From NCBI RefSeq assembly GCF_001625565.1, contig NZ_AUXS01000015.1:62001-126000 (forward strand): DNA of 64,000 nt, given 5' to 3'. The translations under genes were made by a program, and so were the position numbers. The DNA is from Pseudoalteromonas luteoviolacea NCIMB 1944 (lineage in GTDB: Bacteria; Pseudomonadota; Gammaproteobacteria; Enterobacterales; Alteromonadaceae). This document shows positions 8,722 to 19,344 of the stretch, piece by piece (position 1 is the first letter of the stretch; each line of letters opens with the position of its first letter). Below the pieces are notes generated by a model. The model did no database searches. It was not told the origin of the DNA and worked only from the letters and a program-made list of their open reading frames with translations.

Positions 8722-10734
8722 ATGCGAATTGCTCCTTTATCTCTTTTTGTCTCTGCCGCCTTATTGTCTGTAAGTGTTTGGGCACAAGATACTGCGACTG
8801 TGACAGCTATCGAGTCAGAGCGCTCCGAGAAACAAGCTGAGTTAGATAGATATACTCAGGTATTAGACAAACACGTGGCTGAAGAAGCCCGTTTACAATC
8901 ACAGCTTGAACTGTTGAGGAATAACTCGACAGAGTTGGACAAAGAAAAAAATCAGGCACTAGATGCCATGAATGACTTGTATCGTCGCCTTATCGACGAT
9001 CCTTCTATCGATATTTCCTCTGCACAGACGAGATATCAGCAATCAGTGGCTGATCATAAGTCTAACAAAGAAGATATTGCGATGCAGTTAGCGGCCATAG
9101 CATCGCACCGTAAAGATATTGAGCAAATTCGCGTTAGCAAACACACCTTAGTTAACACACTTGCTAGCTTAAAAGACCAGCTGAGCACGGCGCGCGTTGA
9201 GCGACTTCGCAATGAGTTTACTCGAGAGGGGACATTGGAAGTTGAGCATACCATTAACTGTAAGCGCACCGAGACACTGGCAGCGTGTGAACAGAGGGGC
9301 CAACAGCTAGGATTGCAAAAAGCGACCAAGCGCTTTATCGATCAAATCTTTGCCAACTTAACCGAGCAGCGTATTGTCGAACCAAAAAGGCACCTAGCAG
9401 GTGCTCAAGTGCAGGTTGTCAGTAGCCATGTAATAGGCAGTGCGTTTAGCGGTCAAGGTAATTACAGCGTTAATTTAAGTGTCACAATGCGTGGTGACGT
9501 GAACAACAGTCGCCTGTGTGGCTTGTTGACACTTGATAATCGTTTTTGTAGTGAGTATGGCACACCGCTGTCAGTTGGATATCAAGCAAGCTATCCAACA
9601 ACATTTAGTGATAGCCAGCTCACATTCAAAGATGAGTTAGATAAACCTGAAACAAGTATTCCTAGTGTTACTACATTGCAGCCAAAGGCTGAAATCAAAT
9701 CACAAATTATTCAGCAATCACCACAAGACAGACAAGTTGATCTGACATTACGTTCAAATGTCTATGATGATGAAGTGTTTATTGATGGCGTAAGCTACGG
9801 CTCGACCAAGTTAGTTGTGAGTGTACCACTTGGCTCATACGATATTGAAATTCGCAAGCTCGGTTATGAGTCATATACGGCAAGAGTCGATGTACGACGT
9901 GCTCGAACGATTAACGCGAAGCTCATAAAAAAGCCTGAGTCGATTGCTGCACCGACACCCAAAAGAGAGCAAGTTGAGCGCCAAGCAGCGGTACAAAAAT
10001 CGGTGACTCCTAACTTGATTAAAAACAAAGAGGTCATTATCCCTGCTGGGTCCTTCCAAATGGGGGATTTGACGGGAAATGGACTAGCCAATGAGCGCCC
10101 TGTTGTTGAAAAAGTGCTCAGTCATTCGTATGCAATGCAAAGTAATGAAGTGACGGTTGCTGAATTTCGACAGTTTGTCACCAGCTCAGGATTTCAAACT
10201 GAAGCAGAAAAAGGCGCTGGATGTGCTCACTACAAAAATGGTGAGCCGATTTGGGAAAGTGAATACAATTGGAGCAACCCAGGTTTTGAGCAGGCAGATA
10301 ACTTTCCTGTTGTTTGCGTGACATACGAAGATGCAAAGGCTTATGCCAACTGGTTGTCAGCCGAACAGGGGATCCAATATCGTCTACCCAATGAAGTTGA
10401 GTGGGAATACGCAGCGAGAGCTGGTACTGGTTCTGAGTACCCGTGGGGCAATGAGATTGGTAGAGGGCTCGCTAACTGCGGTTGGTGTGGTAGTGAGTGG
10501 TCAAATAAAAGTCCTGCTCCTGTAGGTGAATTTTCACCAAATAACTATGGTTTATATGATACCGTTGGCAACGTGTGGGAGTGGACGCAAAAGCGAGCTT
10601 CACAAGAGGATGTAACGGTACGCGGTGGTGCATGGAATTTTGCACCTAGCTTGGCTCGAGTGTCGACTCGCCTAGCGCTAGCGCCTGATTTTAGAGCCAA
10701 CTACATTGGTTTTAGATTGGTTCGAGAAAGATAA
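8722..10734 (+). CDS. Secreted coiled-coil protein with PEGA and FGE-like (sulfatase-modifying factor) domains
   Basis: Signal peptide (SLFVSAALLSVSVWAQ) followed by a charged, heptad-rich coiled coil of about 150 residues. A middle region with TINCKRTETLAAC follows, then a PEGA-type beta domain (about residues 340-400, EVFIDGVSYGSTKL and KLGYESYTARVDV) and a C-terminal formylglycine-generating-enzyme-like domain (PAGSFQMGDLTGNG, LPNEVEWEYAARAG, YPWGNE, VGNVWEWT, VRGGAWNF, IGFRLVRER). The cysteine expected in the final RxxxGFRC element of true FGEs is absent: it reads RANYIGFRLV. Real formylglycine generation is therefore unlikely, and a binding or structural role in the periplasm is my inference. 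The ATG at 8722 has a GGAATGGA ribosome-site-like stretch; ATG 8713 is possible. No sulfatase gene is nearby. Confidence 0.8.
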   Translation: MRIAPLSLFVSAALLSVSVWAQDTATVTAIESERSEKQAELDRYTQVLDKHVAEEARLQSQLELLRNNSTELDKEKNQALDAMNDLYRRLIDDPSIDISSAQTRYQQSVADHKSNKEDIAMQLAAIASHRKDIEQIRVSKHTLVNTLASLKDQLSTARVERLRNEFTREGTLEVEHTINCKRTETLAACEQRGQQLGLQKATKRFIDQIFANLTEQRIVEPKRHLAGAQVQVVSSHVIGSAFSGQGNYSVNLSVTMRGDVNNSRLCGLLTLDNRFCSEYGTPLSVGYQASYPTTFSDSQLTFKDELDKPETSIPSVTTLQPKAEIKSQIIQQSPQDRQVDLTLRSNVYDDEVFIDGVSYGSTKLVVSVPLGSYDIEIRKLGYESYTARVDVRRARTINAKLIKKPESIAAPTPKREQVERQAAVQKSVTPNLIKNKEVIIPAGSFQMGDLTGNGLANERPVVEKVLSHSYAMQSNEVTVAEFRQFVTSSGFQTEAEKGAGCAHYKNGEPIWESEYNWSNPGFEQADNFPVVCVTYEDAKAYANWLSAEQGIQYRLPNEVEWEYAARAGTGSEYPWGNEIGRGLANCGWCGSEWSNKSPAPVGEFSPNNYGLYDTVGNVWEWTQKRASQEDVTVRGGAWNFAPSLARVSTRLALAPDFRANYIGFRLVRER

Positions 10735-10738
10735 CTAA

Positions 10739-10764
10739 AACGTGCCCTGAAATAAGGGCACGTT
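10739..10764 (+). terminator. Stem-loop after the FGE-like gene
   Basis: Perfect 10-bp stem AACGTGCCCT/AGGGCACGTT with a 6-nt loop, starting 5 bp after the stop codon. There is no U-run on the plus strand, so it may be a weak terminator or an mRNA 3'-end stabiliser. It separates this gene from the mre operon. Confidence 0.6.
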
Positions 10765-10838
10765 CAGTCAAAGTGCAGTTTGCATTTTGTAGACTTAAAT
10801 ATTTCAGCCTTAGCGCACAGTTGCTTTGGCTTGGTTAA

Positions 10839-11908
<1,070 letters not shown>

Positions 11909-11909
<1 letters not shown>

Positions 11910-12751
11910 TGAATTTACTGTTTGGCCGAAGCATATCTTTACAACTGCGACTTACTGTCGCAGTTGTGCTTAGTATTGTCCTGATCATAGGCGATAGATA
12001 CACCTCTGGCGGCACGTTTGTCAGAACCACGCTAAATACGTTAGTAAGCCCTGTTTTGTATGCAGCAAATATACCCTATGAGCTATTTAACGTCGGGGCA
12101 AAAAGCTTGCATACCAGAGATAGATTGCTCGATGAAAATGAAGTGCTCAGGGCCAAGCAATTATTGCAAAGCGAGCAACTTCAACAGTACCAGTTTCTGC
12201 TCAAAGAAAATAATGAACTAAGGGCACTGCTAGGTGCGTCTGCGCGTCAATCCCATAACCGACAAATTGCGCAAGTGCTTTCGGTGCGTTCCAATCGATA
12301 TAACCACCAAGTAGTCATTAATAAGGGCACCATTGATGGAGTGTCGGAGGGACAAGCAGTTATCGATGAGTTAGGACTAGTAGGTCAACTAACACATGTA
12401 GGCACAACGACATCCCGTGTTTTACTCATGACAGATACAACCCATGCGACTCCGGTAAGAATACTGAGAAATGATGTCAGCATGGTGGTTGAAGGGATAG
12501 GTAAAATTAACCTAGTTCAATTGGCACATGTTTCCCATAGCTTGGATATTCGCATCGGCGATATTTTGGTCACTTCAGGGCTCGGTAGTCGTTTTCCTGA
12601 AGGTTATCCTGTCGCCGTCGTTACAGAAATCGATAGAGATGAGGGACTGCCTTTTGCCAAAGTTTATGCTGAACCGATTGCTCAGCTAGATAGGGTAAGA
12701 TTGCTGGTAATTTTGGGAGAGAACTCCACAGAGGTCAGTGATGAGCCGTAG
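11909..12751 (+). CDS. mreC: Rod shape-determining protein MreC
   Basis: Bitopic inner-membrane protein of the elongasome that links MreB to the periplasmic PBP2/RodA machinery. One N-terminal helix (LTVAVVLSIVLIIG) is followed by a coiled coil (LLDENEVLRAKQLLQSEQLQ) and the beta-rich core with NKGTIDGVSEGQAVIDELG and GDILVTSGLGSRFPEGYPVA, typical of MreC. 280 residues, shorter than E. coli (367) because there is no long C-terminal tail. It starts in the mreB stop (TGATG) and overlaps mreD at its 3' end. Confidence 0.98.
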
Positions 12752-13217
12752 TTTTTCTTTTATTACCTTTAGTGTTTTTTTGGCACTTATCATGGCATTA
12801 ATGCCATTACCTTTCTCATTAGAACCTTTTAGGCCTGATTGGGTCTTACTGGTATTGATGTATTGGTCTATCGCGCTACCACATAGAGTGAATATAGGCT
12901 GGGCTTGGTGTACAGGACTGATCATGGATTTGGCCGTAGGTTCGCCATTGGGTATAAATTCATTGACCTATTCTGTATGTATTTATATTACGGTCAGTAA
13001 TTTCCAGAAACTAAGAAATTTCTCACTGTGGCAACAAGCCATGTTAATTGGCTTGTTTTTAGCGCTCTACCACTTATTGCAGTTTTGGTTAAATCATTTC
13101 CTATTAGATATTTATTTTAACCCTGCATACTTATGGCCAGCATTGATTGGCATGTTATGTTGGCCTTGGATATTTCTATTGCTGAGAAAATACCGTAGAC
13201 ACTTTAGGATCCGTTAA
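12741..13217 (+). CDS. mreD: Rod shape-determining protein MreD
   Basis: Small polytopic inner-membrane protein of the elongasome, about 158 residues and strongly hydrophobic, with five or so helices (FSFITFSVFLALIMALMPLP, WVLLVLMYWSIALP, and later ones). The segment WCTGLIMDLAVGSPLGINSL is the conserved MreD motif. ATG 12741 is preferred over the GTG directly before it. The gene overlaps the 3' end of mreC and its stop touches the maf start, so translation is likely coupled through the operon. Confidence 0.95.
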   Translation: MSRSFSFITFSVFLALIMALMPLPFSLEPFRPDWVLLVLMYWSIALPHRVNIGWAWCTGLIMDLAVGSPLGINSLTYSVCIYITVSNFQKLRNFSLWQQAMLIGLFLALYHLLQFWLNHFLLDIYFNPAYLWPALIGMLCWPWIFLLLRKYRRHFRIR

Positions 13218-13795
13218 TGGCAGTAAAATTATATTTGGCTTCGGCTTCTCCACGCCGAAAAGCGCTATTGAGCCAACTGGGATACACCTTTGAGCAATTT
13301 TCTGTTGATGCCGATGAGAGTGCACACCCAAATGAGGAGCCACATGCCTTGGTTGAGCGCCTCGCGCGTTTGAAGGCACAAAGTGGAGTTGGTATTGGTG
13401 ATGAAGACCGTCCCGTACTAGGCAGTGATACTGTTGTTGTGGCCGATGGAAAAGCCTTGGGTAAGCCACAGAACAAAGCTGACTTTATGTCAATGATGAC
13501 AATGCTTTCAGGTAAAACTCATCAAGTGATGACGGCAATAGCAGTGGCCGATAAGCATGCAGTAATAAGCAAAACAGTGATAACTGACGTAACATTTAAA
13601 GTACTTTCTACGGCAGAAATAGAACAGTATTGGTCAAGCGGTGAACCGCTAGACAAAGCTGGCGGTTATGGAATTCAGGGCTTAGGCGGTCGGTTTGTGA
13701 CGCAATTGAGTGGTAGTTATTTTGCTGTAGTGGGACTGCCTTTGTACGAAACAGACGAACTAATTCAAACTTTTATGGCGGAACGAGATGAGTAG
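13217..13795 (+). CDS. maf: Maf family nucleoside triphosphate pyrophosphatase (YhdE type)
   Basis: House-cleaning pyrophosphatase that hydrolyses dTTP/UTP and modified pyrimidine nucleotides. The N-terminal signature LASASPRRKALLSQLGY and the catalytic segment VLGSDTVVVADGKALGKPQ are intact, as is DKAGGYGIQGLGGRFV. 192 residues, normal for the family. It lies between mreD and rng exactly as yhdE does in E. coli, with its start in the mreD stop and an 8-bp overlap with rng. Confidence 0.97.
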   Translation: MAVKLYLASASPRRKALLSQLGYTFEQFSVDADESAHPNEEPHALVERLARLKAQSGVGIGDEDRPVLGSDTVVVADGKALGKPQNKADFMSMMTMLSGKTHQVMTAIAVADKHAVISKTVITDVTFKVLSTAEIEQYWSSGEPLDKAGGYGIQGLGGRFVTQLSGSYFAVVGLPLYETDELIQTFMAERDE

Positions 13796-15260
13796 CGAAT
13801 TATTGATCAATGTGACACCAAGCGAAAGTCGCGTCGCACTAATTGAAAATGGCGTATTGCAGGAAGTTCAGGTAGAACGTGTTGGCAATTTAGGCATTGT
13901 TGGCAATATATATTTGGGCAAAGTGAGTCGAGTCTTACCGGGTATGCAGGCTGCTTTTGTAGATATTGGCTTGGAAAAAGCTGCATTTTTACATGCTTCC
14001 GATATTGTCAGCAGTGCATCTATAGAAGAGGCTGTTGATGAACAGCCGGTAAAAAAAGTACAAGATATTAGAGAGCTGGTTAAGCAGGGCCAGTTTATTA
14101 TGGTTCAGGTAGTCAAAGACCCTATAGGTACCAAAGGGGCACGTTTGACCACAGATATAACCATTCCGTCTCGCTATCTGGTATTTATGCCTGATGCCAC
14201 CCATGTCGGAGTCAGCCAAAGAATTGAAACAGAAGAAGAGCGCGATCGCTTAAAACGCATTGTCGCTCAGTATAACGATGAAAATGGCGGGTTTATTGTT
14301 CGTACAGCAGCTGAAGGTGCAGCTGAGGCTGAATTGAAACACGATGCTGAATTTTTAAAAAAACTCTGGCAAAAGATAGTCAGTAAGCGCAGAAAAACCA
14401 GCAAAGCGAGCATACTGCACGAAGATTTAACACTCGCATTTCGTACTTTACGCGACTATGTCGGTGAAGATATGGAGCGTATTAGAGTGGATTCAAAGCT
14501 CACATATCAACAGCTAAAGTCTTTTACAGAAGAGTTTGTTCCGCAACTCTCAGAAACACTTGAGTATTATCCTGGTGAACGCCCTATCTTTGACTTGTTT
14601 GATGTAGAAGCCGAAATTCAAAAGGCGCTGCATCGTAAAGTGGAGTTAAAATCTGGCGGGTATTTGATCATTGACCAAACAGAGGCAATGACAACTGTAG
14701 ACGTGAATACCGGTGCGTTTGTAGGCCATAGAAACCTCGAAGAAACGATCTTTAATACCAATGTTGAAGCGACATCCGCAATCGCTCGTCAGCTTAGGTT
14801 AAGGAACCTTGGCGGTATTATTATTATTGACTTTATCGATATGATTTCCGATGAACACAAGCGGCGCGTATTGCATTCATTAGAAGCTGCGCTGGCAAAA
14901 GATCGTGCTAAGGCAAATATTAATGGTTTATCTGCACTCGGTCTTGTAGAAATGACGCGTAAACGCACTAGAGAAAGCTTAGAGCATATTTTATGTGATG
15001 TTTGCCCATCGTGCTCAGGCAGAGGTTCACTCAAAACAGTAGAAACAGTATGTTATGAGATATTACGTGAGATAGTGCGGGTAAATAGGGCCTATGATGC
15101 TGACAAGTTTATGGTGTATGCATCTGCGGCAGTCAGTGAGGCGTTGGTGAATGATGAGTATCATAATTTGGCAGAGCTTGAGCTGTTCATCGGAAAGCAA
15201 GTGAGTATCCAAACTGAGAACTTGTACAGCCAAGAGCAGTTTGATGTGGTAATGATGTAG
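13788..15260 (+). CDS. rng: Ribonuclease G
   Basis: Endoribonuclease of the RNase E/G family that matures the 16S rRNA 5' end and degrades some mRNAs. An S1 RNA-binding domain lies at about residues 35-125 (GNIYLGKVSRVLPGMQAAFVD). The catalytic aspartates correspond to D305 (VDVNTGAFVGHRNLEET) and D348 (IIIIDFIDM). The zinc-link cysteines are C406 and C409 (CPSCSGRG). 490 residues, as in E. coli RNase G (489); it lacks the long scaffold of RNase E. Overlaps maf; yhdP follows after 6 bp. Confidence 0.98.
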   Translation: MSSELLINVTPSESRVALIENGVLQEVQVERVGNLGIVGNIYLGKVSRVLPGMQAAFVDIGLEKAAFLHASDIVSSASIEEAVDEQPVKKVQDIRELVKQGQFIMVQVVKDPIGTKGARLTTDITIPSRYLVFMPDATHVGVSQRIETEEERDRLKRIVAQYNDENGGFIVRTAAEGAAEAELKHDAEFLKKLWQKIVSKRRKTSKASILHEDLTLAFRTLRDYVGEDMERIRVDSKLTYQQLKSFTEEFVPQLSETLEYYPGERPIFDLFDVEAEIQKALHRKVELKSGGYLIIDQTEAMTTVDVNTGAFVGHRNLEETIFNTNVEATSAIARQLRLRNLGGIIIIDFIDMISDEHKRRVLHSLEAALAKDRAKANINGLSALGLVEMTRKRTRESLEHILCDVCPSCSGRGSLKTVETVCYEILREIVRVNRAYDADKFMVYASAAVSEALVNDEYHNLAELELFIGKQVSIQTENLYSQEQFDVVMM

Positions 15261-15266
15261 GCCAAT

Positions 15267-18200
15267 ATGCACCCCAAAACAATCTGCTTTTTTTGTATCA
15301 GAAAAGTGTGGCAAATCTTTGCTGTCACTTTGGTTATGATCGCGGTATTGGTTTCGTTGCTAAAATTAAGCCTGCCATATGCCAATGATTACAAAAATAG
15401 CATTGAATCTTTGATTTACAGGCAACTTAATGTTGAATTGAGTATCGGCTCTATCAGCGCCAGCTGGCAAGGAACAGGGCCTGCCTTACTACTCGAAAAT
15501 GTCAGTTTTGAAGACAATCAAAACGCACCGATTTCTCTGCACATTGACAACACCAGTTTACAGGTCAATGTCGTGCAATCTCTTAGGCAATGGCAGTTGG
15601 TGTCAAACTATTTCGTGTTAGATGGCTTCAAAGCAAATATTCACCTTGATAGGCTCGATTTGCAGGGAGACTCTGGAGATTTTGAGCAGCAAGCATTGAT
15701 CGAAGGATTGTTTTTGGGGGAAACGGGGCACTTTGCAGTACAAAACAGTGAAGTAAACTTATTCAAAGAAAATAGACCACACCATAGTGTGCTTATTCAA
15801 GATATGGTGTGGCAGAACAGCGTCAGTGCACATCACGGTGAAGGTCGCTTAATATTCCCAAGCCTCTCACTGGGAAGCTTAAATACACGAGTCAAACTCA
15901 AAGGGGAAACTCTACAAAGCATTGAGGGTGATATTTATCTGCAAGCCAGTGAACTCAATGTTTTAGACTTAATCGGTGAGCATTTCAATACTAACCATCG
16001 CGATTTAAGTGCAAGTATAAACGGGCAATTGTGGGCCAGTTTAGAGTTGGGCAAATTAAAAGATATTTTGGTTCAATTTGAACCGAGTTACATCACTTGG
16101 TTGTCCGAAAATAAGCCTAATAAACTGGGTCTAGATAGTGGCCAATTCTATCTCAAGCCGTCAGGTCAAGGCTGGTCACTTTCAAGTTCGGAATTTATAT
16201 TTCGTAGCGCTGAGCAAGTATATCAACCCGCGCATTTTCAAGGGTCATGGTCTGTCGATCAAGGAGCCCTTTGGCTTCAACAACTTAACTTAGAGCCGTT
16301 TGCACATGCACTTGCTCTTACCCACTATAACTGGGCAAAGGAAGTTGGTAAAAGTGATTTTCAAGGCACTTTGAGCAAAGCAAGGTTGCAATGGGGTGCT
16401 CAGGAAGGTTTAAGTATTTGGGGTTCCTTACTGGATGTTGGTTGGCAAGAAACCGAAGCAGCCCCTGGCTTAGAGGGGCTTAACCTAGAGCTTAATTGGC
16501 ACGCGCAGCGTGGTGTCGTGAGCGTCAGTGCGCATCAACGTCAGCTGGTTACCGGGCCGCGTTTTGTAGCGCCGATTGACATCGATGAGCTCAACGGTGA
16601 CATCCACTTTTGGCAGGACAGTAATGCTAAGTGGCATGTCGATTCCGATAATTTATGGCTGAGTAATTCACAACTTGCGGTAGCGTTAGAGTTTCATACT
16701 CGGCTATTTGAGCAGCCTGAGCTGGATTTATACGCAGAGGCCTACGGTAAAGACGCGTCTATTGCAGGGCGATATTTTCCATTGGATCTTATGCATAGCA
16801 ATTTAGTGGAATACCTTGAACGCGGCATCATTGCTGGTAAGCATGTTAATGCTCAAGTGCTGTTTTCAGGGCCTTTGGCTGCGTTTCCGTTTCGAGATAA
16901 ACAAGGGCAATTTGAAGTGCTTGCGCTCATTGATGAGGCTGAATTTTTATTTGCTCCGGATTGGCCTAGTGTGAAAAATGCGGGCGTAGAATTGCATTTT
17001 CATAATGAGCGTATGGATATTACGGCGGGCTCAGGGCAATTAGCAAATCAATCGATAGCCGGTGAAGTGGTGGTAAGTCTTCCCGATCTTGAGCAAGCCG
17101 ACAATCTTTATGTCAACATAAAACAGCAAACAGAGGCTGCAAGTTTACTGTCATTTTTTGCGGCCACGCCAATCGCAGATCCACTCGTCAATGTATTTGA
17201 AATCGTACAAGGTTCAGGTCAAGTATCCGGCAATATTGAACTCGACATAGACCTTAATAATCTCGACGTTGTCGCCAAAGGTGTTGTTGACCTCAATGAT
17301 ATTGGTGTATTCCTGAGTAAACCGGGTATGCAATTAAACAATGTTTTTGGAGAATTGACTTTCCATGATGATGAAATAGCACTCCTTAATGCCAAAGCAA
17401 CTTGGCTTAATATGCCAATGGATTTTTCTGTCAATGGCAGTGGCGATCAAGACAGTTATGAAGTGAGTGTGTCGACTAACTTACTGGCATCAAGTGAGCA
17501 TTTACTCCCCTATGGGCATGGTTTAATGGATGGTTTCATTGCAGGTGAAGCGGCGTTGGAAACCCAGCTAACGTTAAATTTTGCTGAGCAAGGTTTTAAC
17601 TATTTAGCGAGTTTTAGCTCCGATTTAAGTGATGTGTCTGTCATGTTACCCGCGCCGTATAGCCAAGAGACTGGTACCAAAGGGAAGCTAATTGGCGAAG
17701 TGAGAGGTGATGATATTTCCAATCTGATCACCGCAAACGTAAATGATTTACTCTACTTCAATGGCATTTTAGATAACCAAAGTGGCCAGTTTAGCAAAGC
17801 ACATTTGATTGTGAGCGAGCAAAATCGTGGTTTAGAGCAGTCGGGATTTAACGTAACTATCGACCATGCTCAGTTACAACTAGATGAGTGGTTTGCATTT
17901 TTAGATAGGATAATAGAAAAAAGCGAAAACTCAGACAGGGATGCAGAAAGTCTATTACCTGCACTCAATGAAATCCGAGCTAATCTCAGTGAGCTATCTG
18001 TCGGAGATGTACTGTTTAACGATGTTGAAATGGTGATGCGTCCGAATGATCAAGGTTTGTCAATGCGCTTAAATGGCAAGGAGCTCAGGGCACAAGTACA
18101 GTTTCCCACGCAGCAAACTTCGCCGATAAGAGTGCAGGCAGATTATCTAAGGCTCAACTCAAAACAACCAACTCAAGAAGAGGAAGGCCAAACTAGTTCA

Positions 18201-19343
18201 CCACAAGATGATAGCTGGCTGGCCAATATTCCGGCAATAGAATTTGGCTGTGATGATTGCCGTGTGAACCAATATCAATTAGATAGAGTGACCTTGTCCA
18301 TGCTTGGTAACGGTGAGCAACTGACGATCAGCAATCTTAACATTGATAAGGGCGCACATTCTTTGACAGCTAATGGCAGCTGGAAAAGTGGTCGCTCACA
18401 ACTAAGTGGTAATTTAAGTAGCGCTGATTTTGGTGACTTGATGGAAGAGTTTGATATCACCTCTACTGTTAAGGATTCCCAAGCAAATATTGATTTTGAT
18501 TTAAACTGGCAAGCAGCGCCGTATGATTTTCAGTGGGCAACATTAGGCGGAGATATTAAATGGCGGTTAGGAGAGGGGCATTTAACTGACATCAGTGATC
18601 AAGGCGCGCGTGTTTTTTCATTGCTGAGTCTCGACTCTTTGGTACGCAAATTGAAGCTCGACTTTCGAGATGTATTTGCAAAAGGGTTTTTCTACAATCA
18701 AATGGAAGGCAGCTTGCAATTAGATAACGGCATTGCTTATACCCAAGACACTAAAATGGATGGTGTGCCTGCCGATCTTAGTATTTCAGGTTATGCCAAT
18801 TTAAAAACTCACGAAATCAATTATGATTTGGCAATTGCGCCCCAAGTTACTTCAAGCCTACCGGTTATTGTGGGCTGGATGGTTAATCCTGTGACCGGTC
18901 TTGCCGCATTGGCAATTGATAAAGTTATCCATTCTGCTCGAGTGATCTCTGAAATTAACTTTAAAGTAACCGGCACAATGCAAGAGCCCATTGTCACCGA
19001 AGTGGACCGCAAGAGCAGGGAAGTTACACTCCCTGGTGTAAAGCCTCCAGCTTCAACTGAGTCTAACGACACAAAACAGCCAGATAATGAAAATCCTGAA
19101 GGGCCTAAAAAGGATATGGAAAATACCGTGCCTATACAGGCCCCTGTCCAGCAACAAAACCCTTCAGATACAAAAGCCAATCCCTCTGAGACTGAACAAA
19201 AGCTCAAACAGCTTGGTAATGGCGTAGTTGAAGCTCCAACCATCACATCGTCTGACAGCGAAGCACAGCAAAGTATCACGGCTGATGAGGGCAGTTTGTC
19301 GAGTGGTAAAGCTGAAACACCGTACATCTTTGACTTAAAGTGA
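15267..19343 (+). CDS. yhdP: YhdP, AsmA-like intermembrane phospholipid transport protein
   Basis: Giant envelope protein thought, with TamB and YdbH, to form a lipid-conducting bridge to the outer membrane. One N-terminal helix (VWQIFAVTLVMIAVLVSLL) anchors it in the inner membrane. The rest is long repetitive beta structure of the DUF3971/AsmA type, ending in a conserved LPVIVGWMVNPVTGLAALAIDKV segment. It has 1358 residues against 1266 in E. coli. The difference is largely a final stretch of about 100 residues rich in Pro, Gln, Ser, Thr and acidic residues after VTEVDRKSREV. Sits between rng and the nitrilase gene, as in Vibrio and Shewanella. Confidence 0.95.
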   Translation: MHPKTICFFCIRKVWQIFAVTLVMIAVLVSLLKLSLPYANDYKNSIESLIYRQLNVELSIGSISASWQGTGPALLLENVSFEDNQNAPISLHIDNTSLQVNVVQSLRQWQLVSNYFVLDGFKANIHLDRLDLQGDSGDFEQQALIEGLFLGETGHFAVQNSEVNLFKENRPHHSVLIQDMVWQNSVSAHHGEGRLIFPSLSLGSLNTRVKLKGETLQSIEGDIYLQASELNVLDLIGEHFNTNHRDLSASINGQLWASLELGKLKDILVQFEPSYITWLSENKPNKLGLDSGQFYLKPSGQGWSLSSSEFIFRSAEQVYQPAHFQGSWSVDQGALWLQQLNLEPFAHALALTHYNWAKEVGKSDFQGTLSKARLQWGAQEGLSIWGSLLDVGWQETEAAPGLEGLNLELNWHAQRGVVSVSAHQRQLVTGPRFVAPIDIDELNGDIHFWQDSNAKWHVDSDNLWLSNSQLAVALEFHTRLFEQPELDLYAEAYGKDASIAGRYFPLDLMHSNLVEYLERGIIAGKHVNAQVLFSGPLAAFPFRDKQGQFEVLALIDEAEFLFAPDWPSVKNAGVELHFHNERMDITAGSGQLANQSIAGEVVVSLPDLEQADNLYVNIKQQTEAASLLSFFAATPIADPLVNVFEIVQGSGQVSGNIELDIDLNNLDVVAKGVVDLNDIGVFLSKPGMQLNNVFGELTFHDDEIALLNAKATWLNMPMDFSVNGSGDQDSYEVSVSTNLLASSEHLLPYGHGLMDGFIAGEAALETQLTLNFAEQGFNYLASFSSDLSDVSVMLPAPYSQETGTKGKLIGEVRGDDISNLITANVNDLLYFNGILDNQSGQFSKAHLIVSEQNRGLEQSGFNVTIDHAQLQLDEWFAFLDRIIEKSENSDRDAESLLPALNEIRANLSELSVGDVLFNDVEMVMRPNDQGLSMRLNGKELRAQVQFPTQQTSPIRVQADYLRLNSKQPTQEEEGQTSSPQDDSWLANIPAIEFGCDDCRVNQYQLDRVTLSMLGNGEQLTISNLNIDKGAHSLTANGSWKSGRSQLSGNLSSADFGDLMEEFDITSTVKDSQANIDFDLNWQAAPYDFQWATLGGDIKWRLGEGHLTDISDQGARVFSLLSLDSLVRKLKLDFRDVFAKGFFYNQMEGSLQLDNGIAYTQDTKMDGVPADLSISGYANLKTHEINYDLAIAPQVTSSLPVIVGWMVNPVTGLAALAIDKVIHSARVISEINFKVTGTMQEPIVTEVDRKSREVTLPGVKPPASTESNDTKQPDNENPEGPKKDMENTVPIQAPVQQQNPSDTKANPSETEQKLKQLGNGVVEAPTITSSDSEAQQSITADEGSLSSGKAETPYIFDLK

Positions 19344-19344
19344 T

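Noticed and set aside
8722-10734. Genuine formylglycine-generating enzyme for sulfatases
   Set aside because: The cysteine of the final GFR motif is missing and there is no sulfatase nearby.
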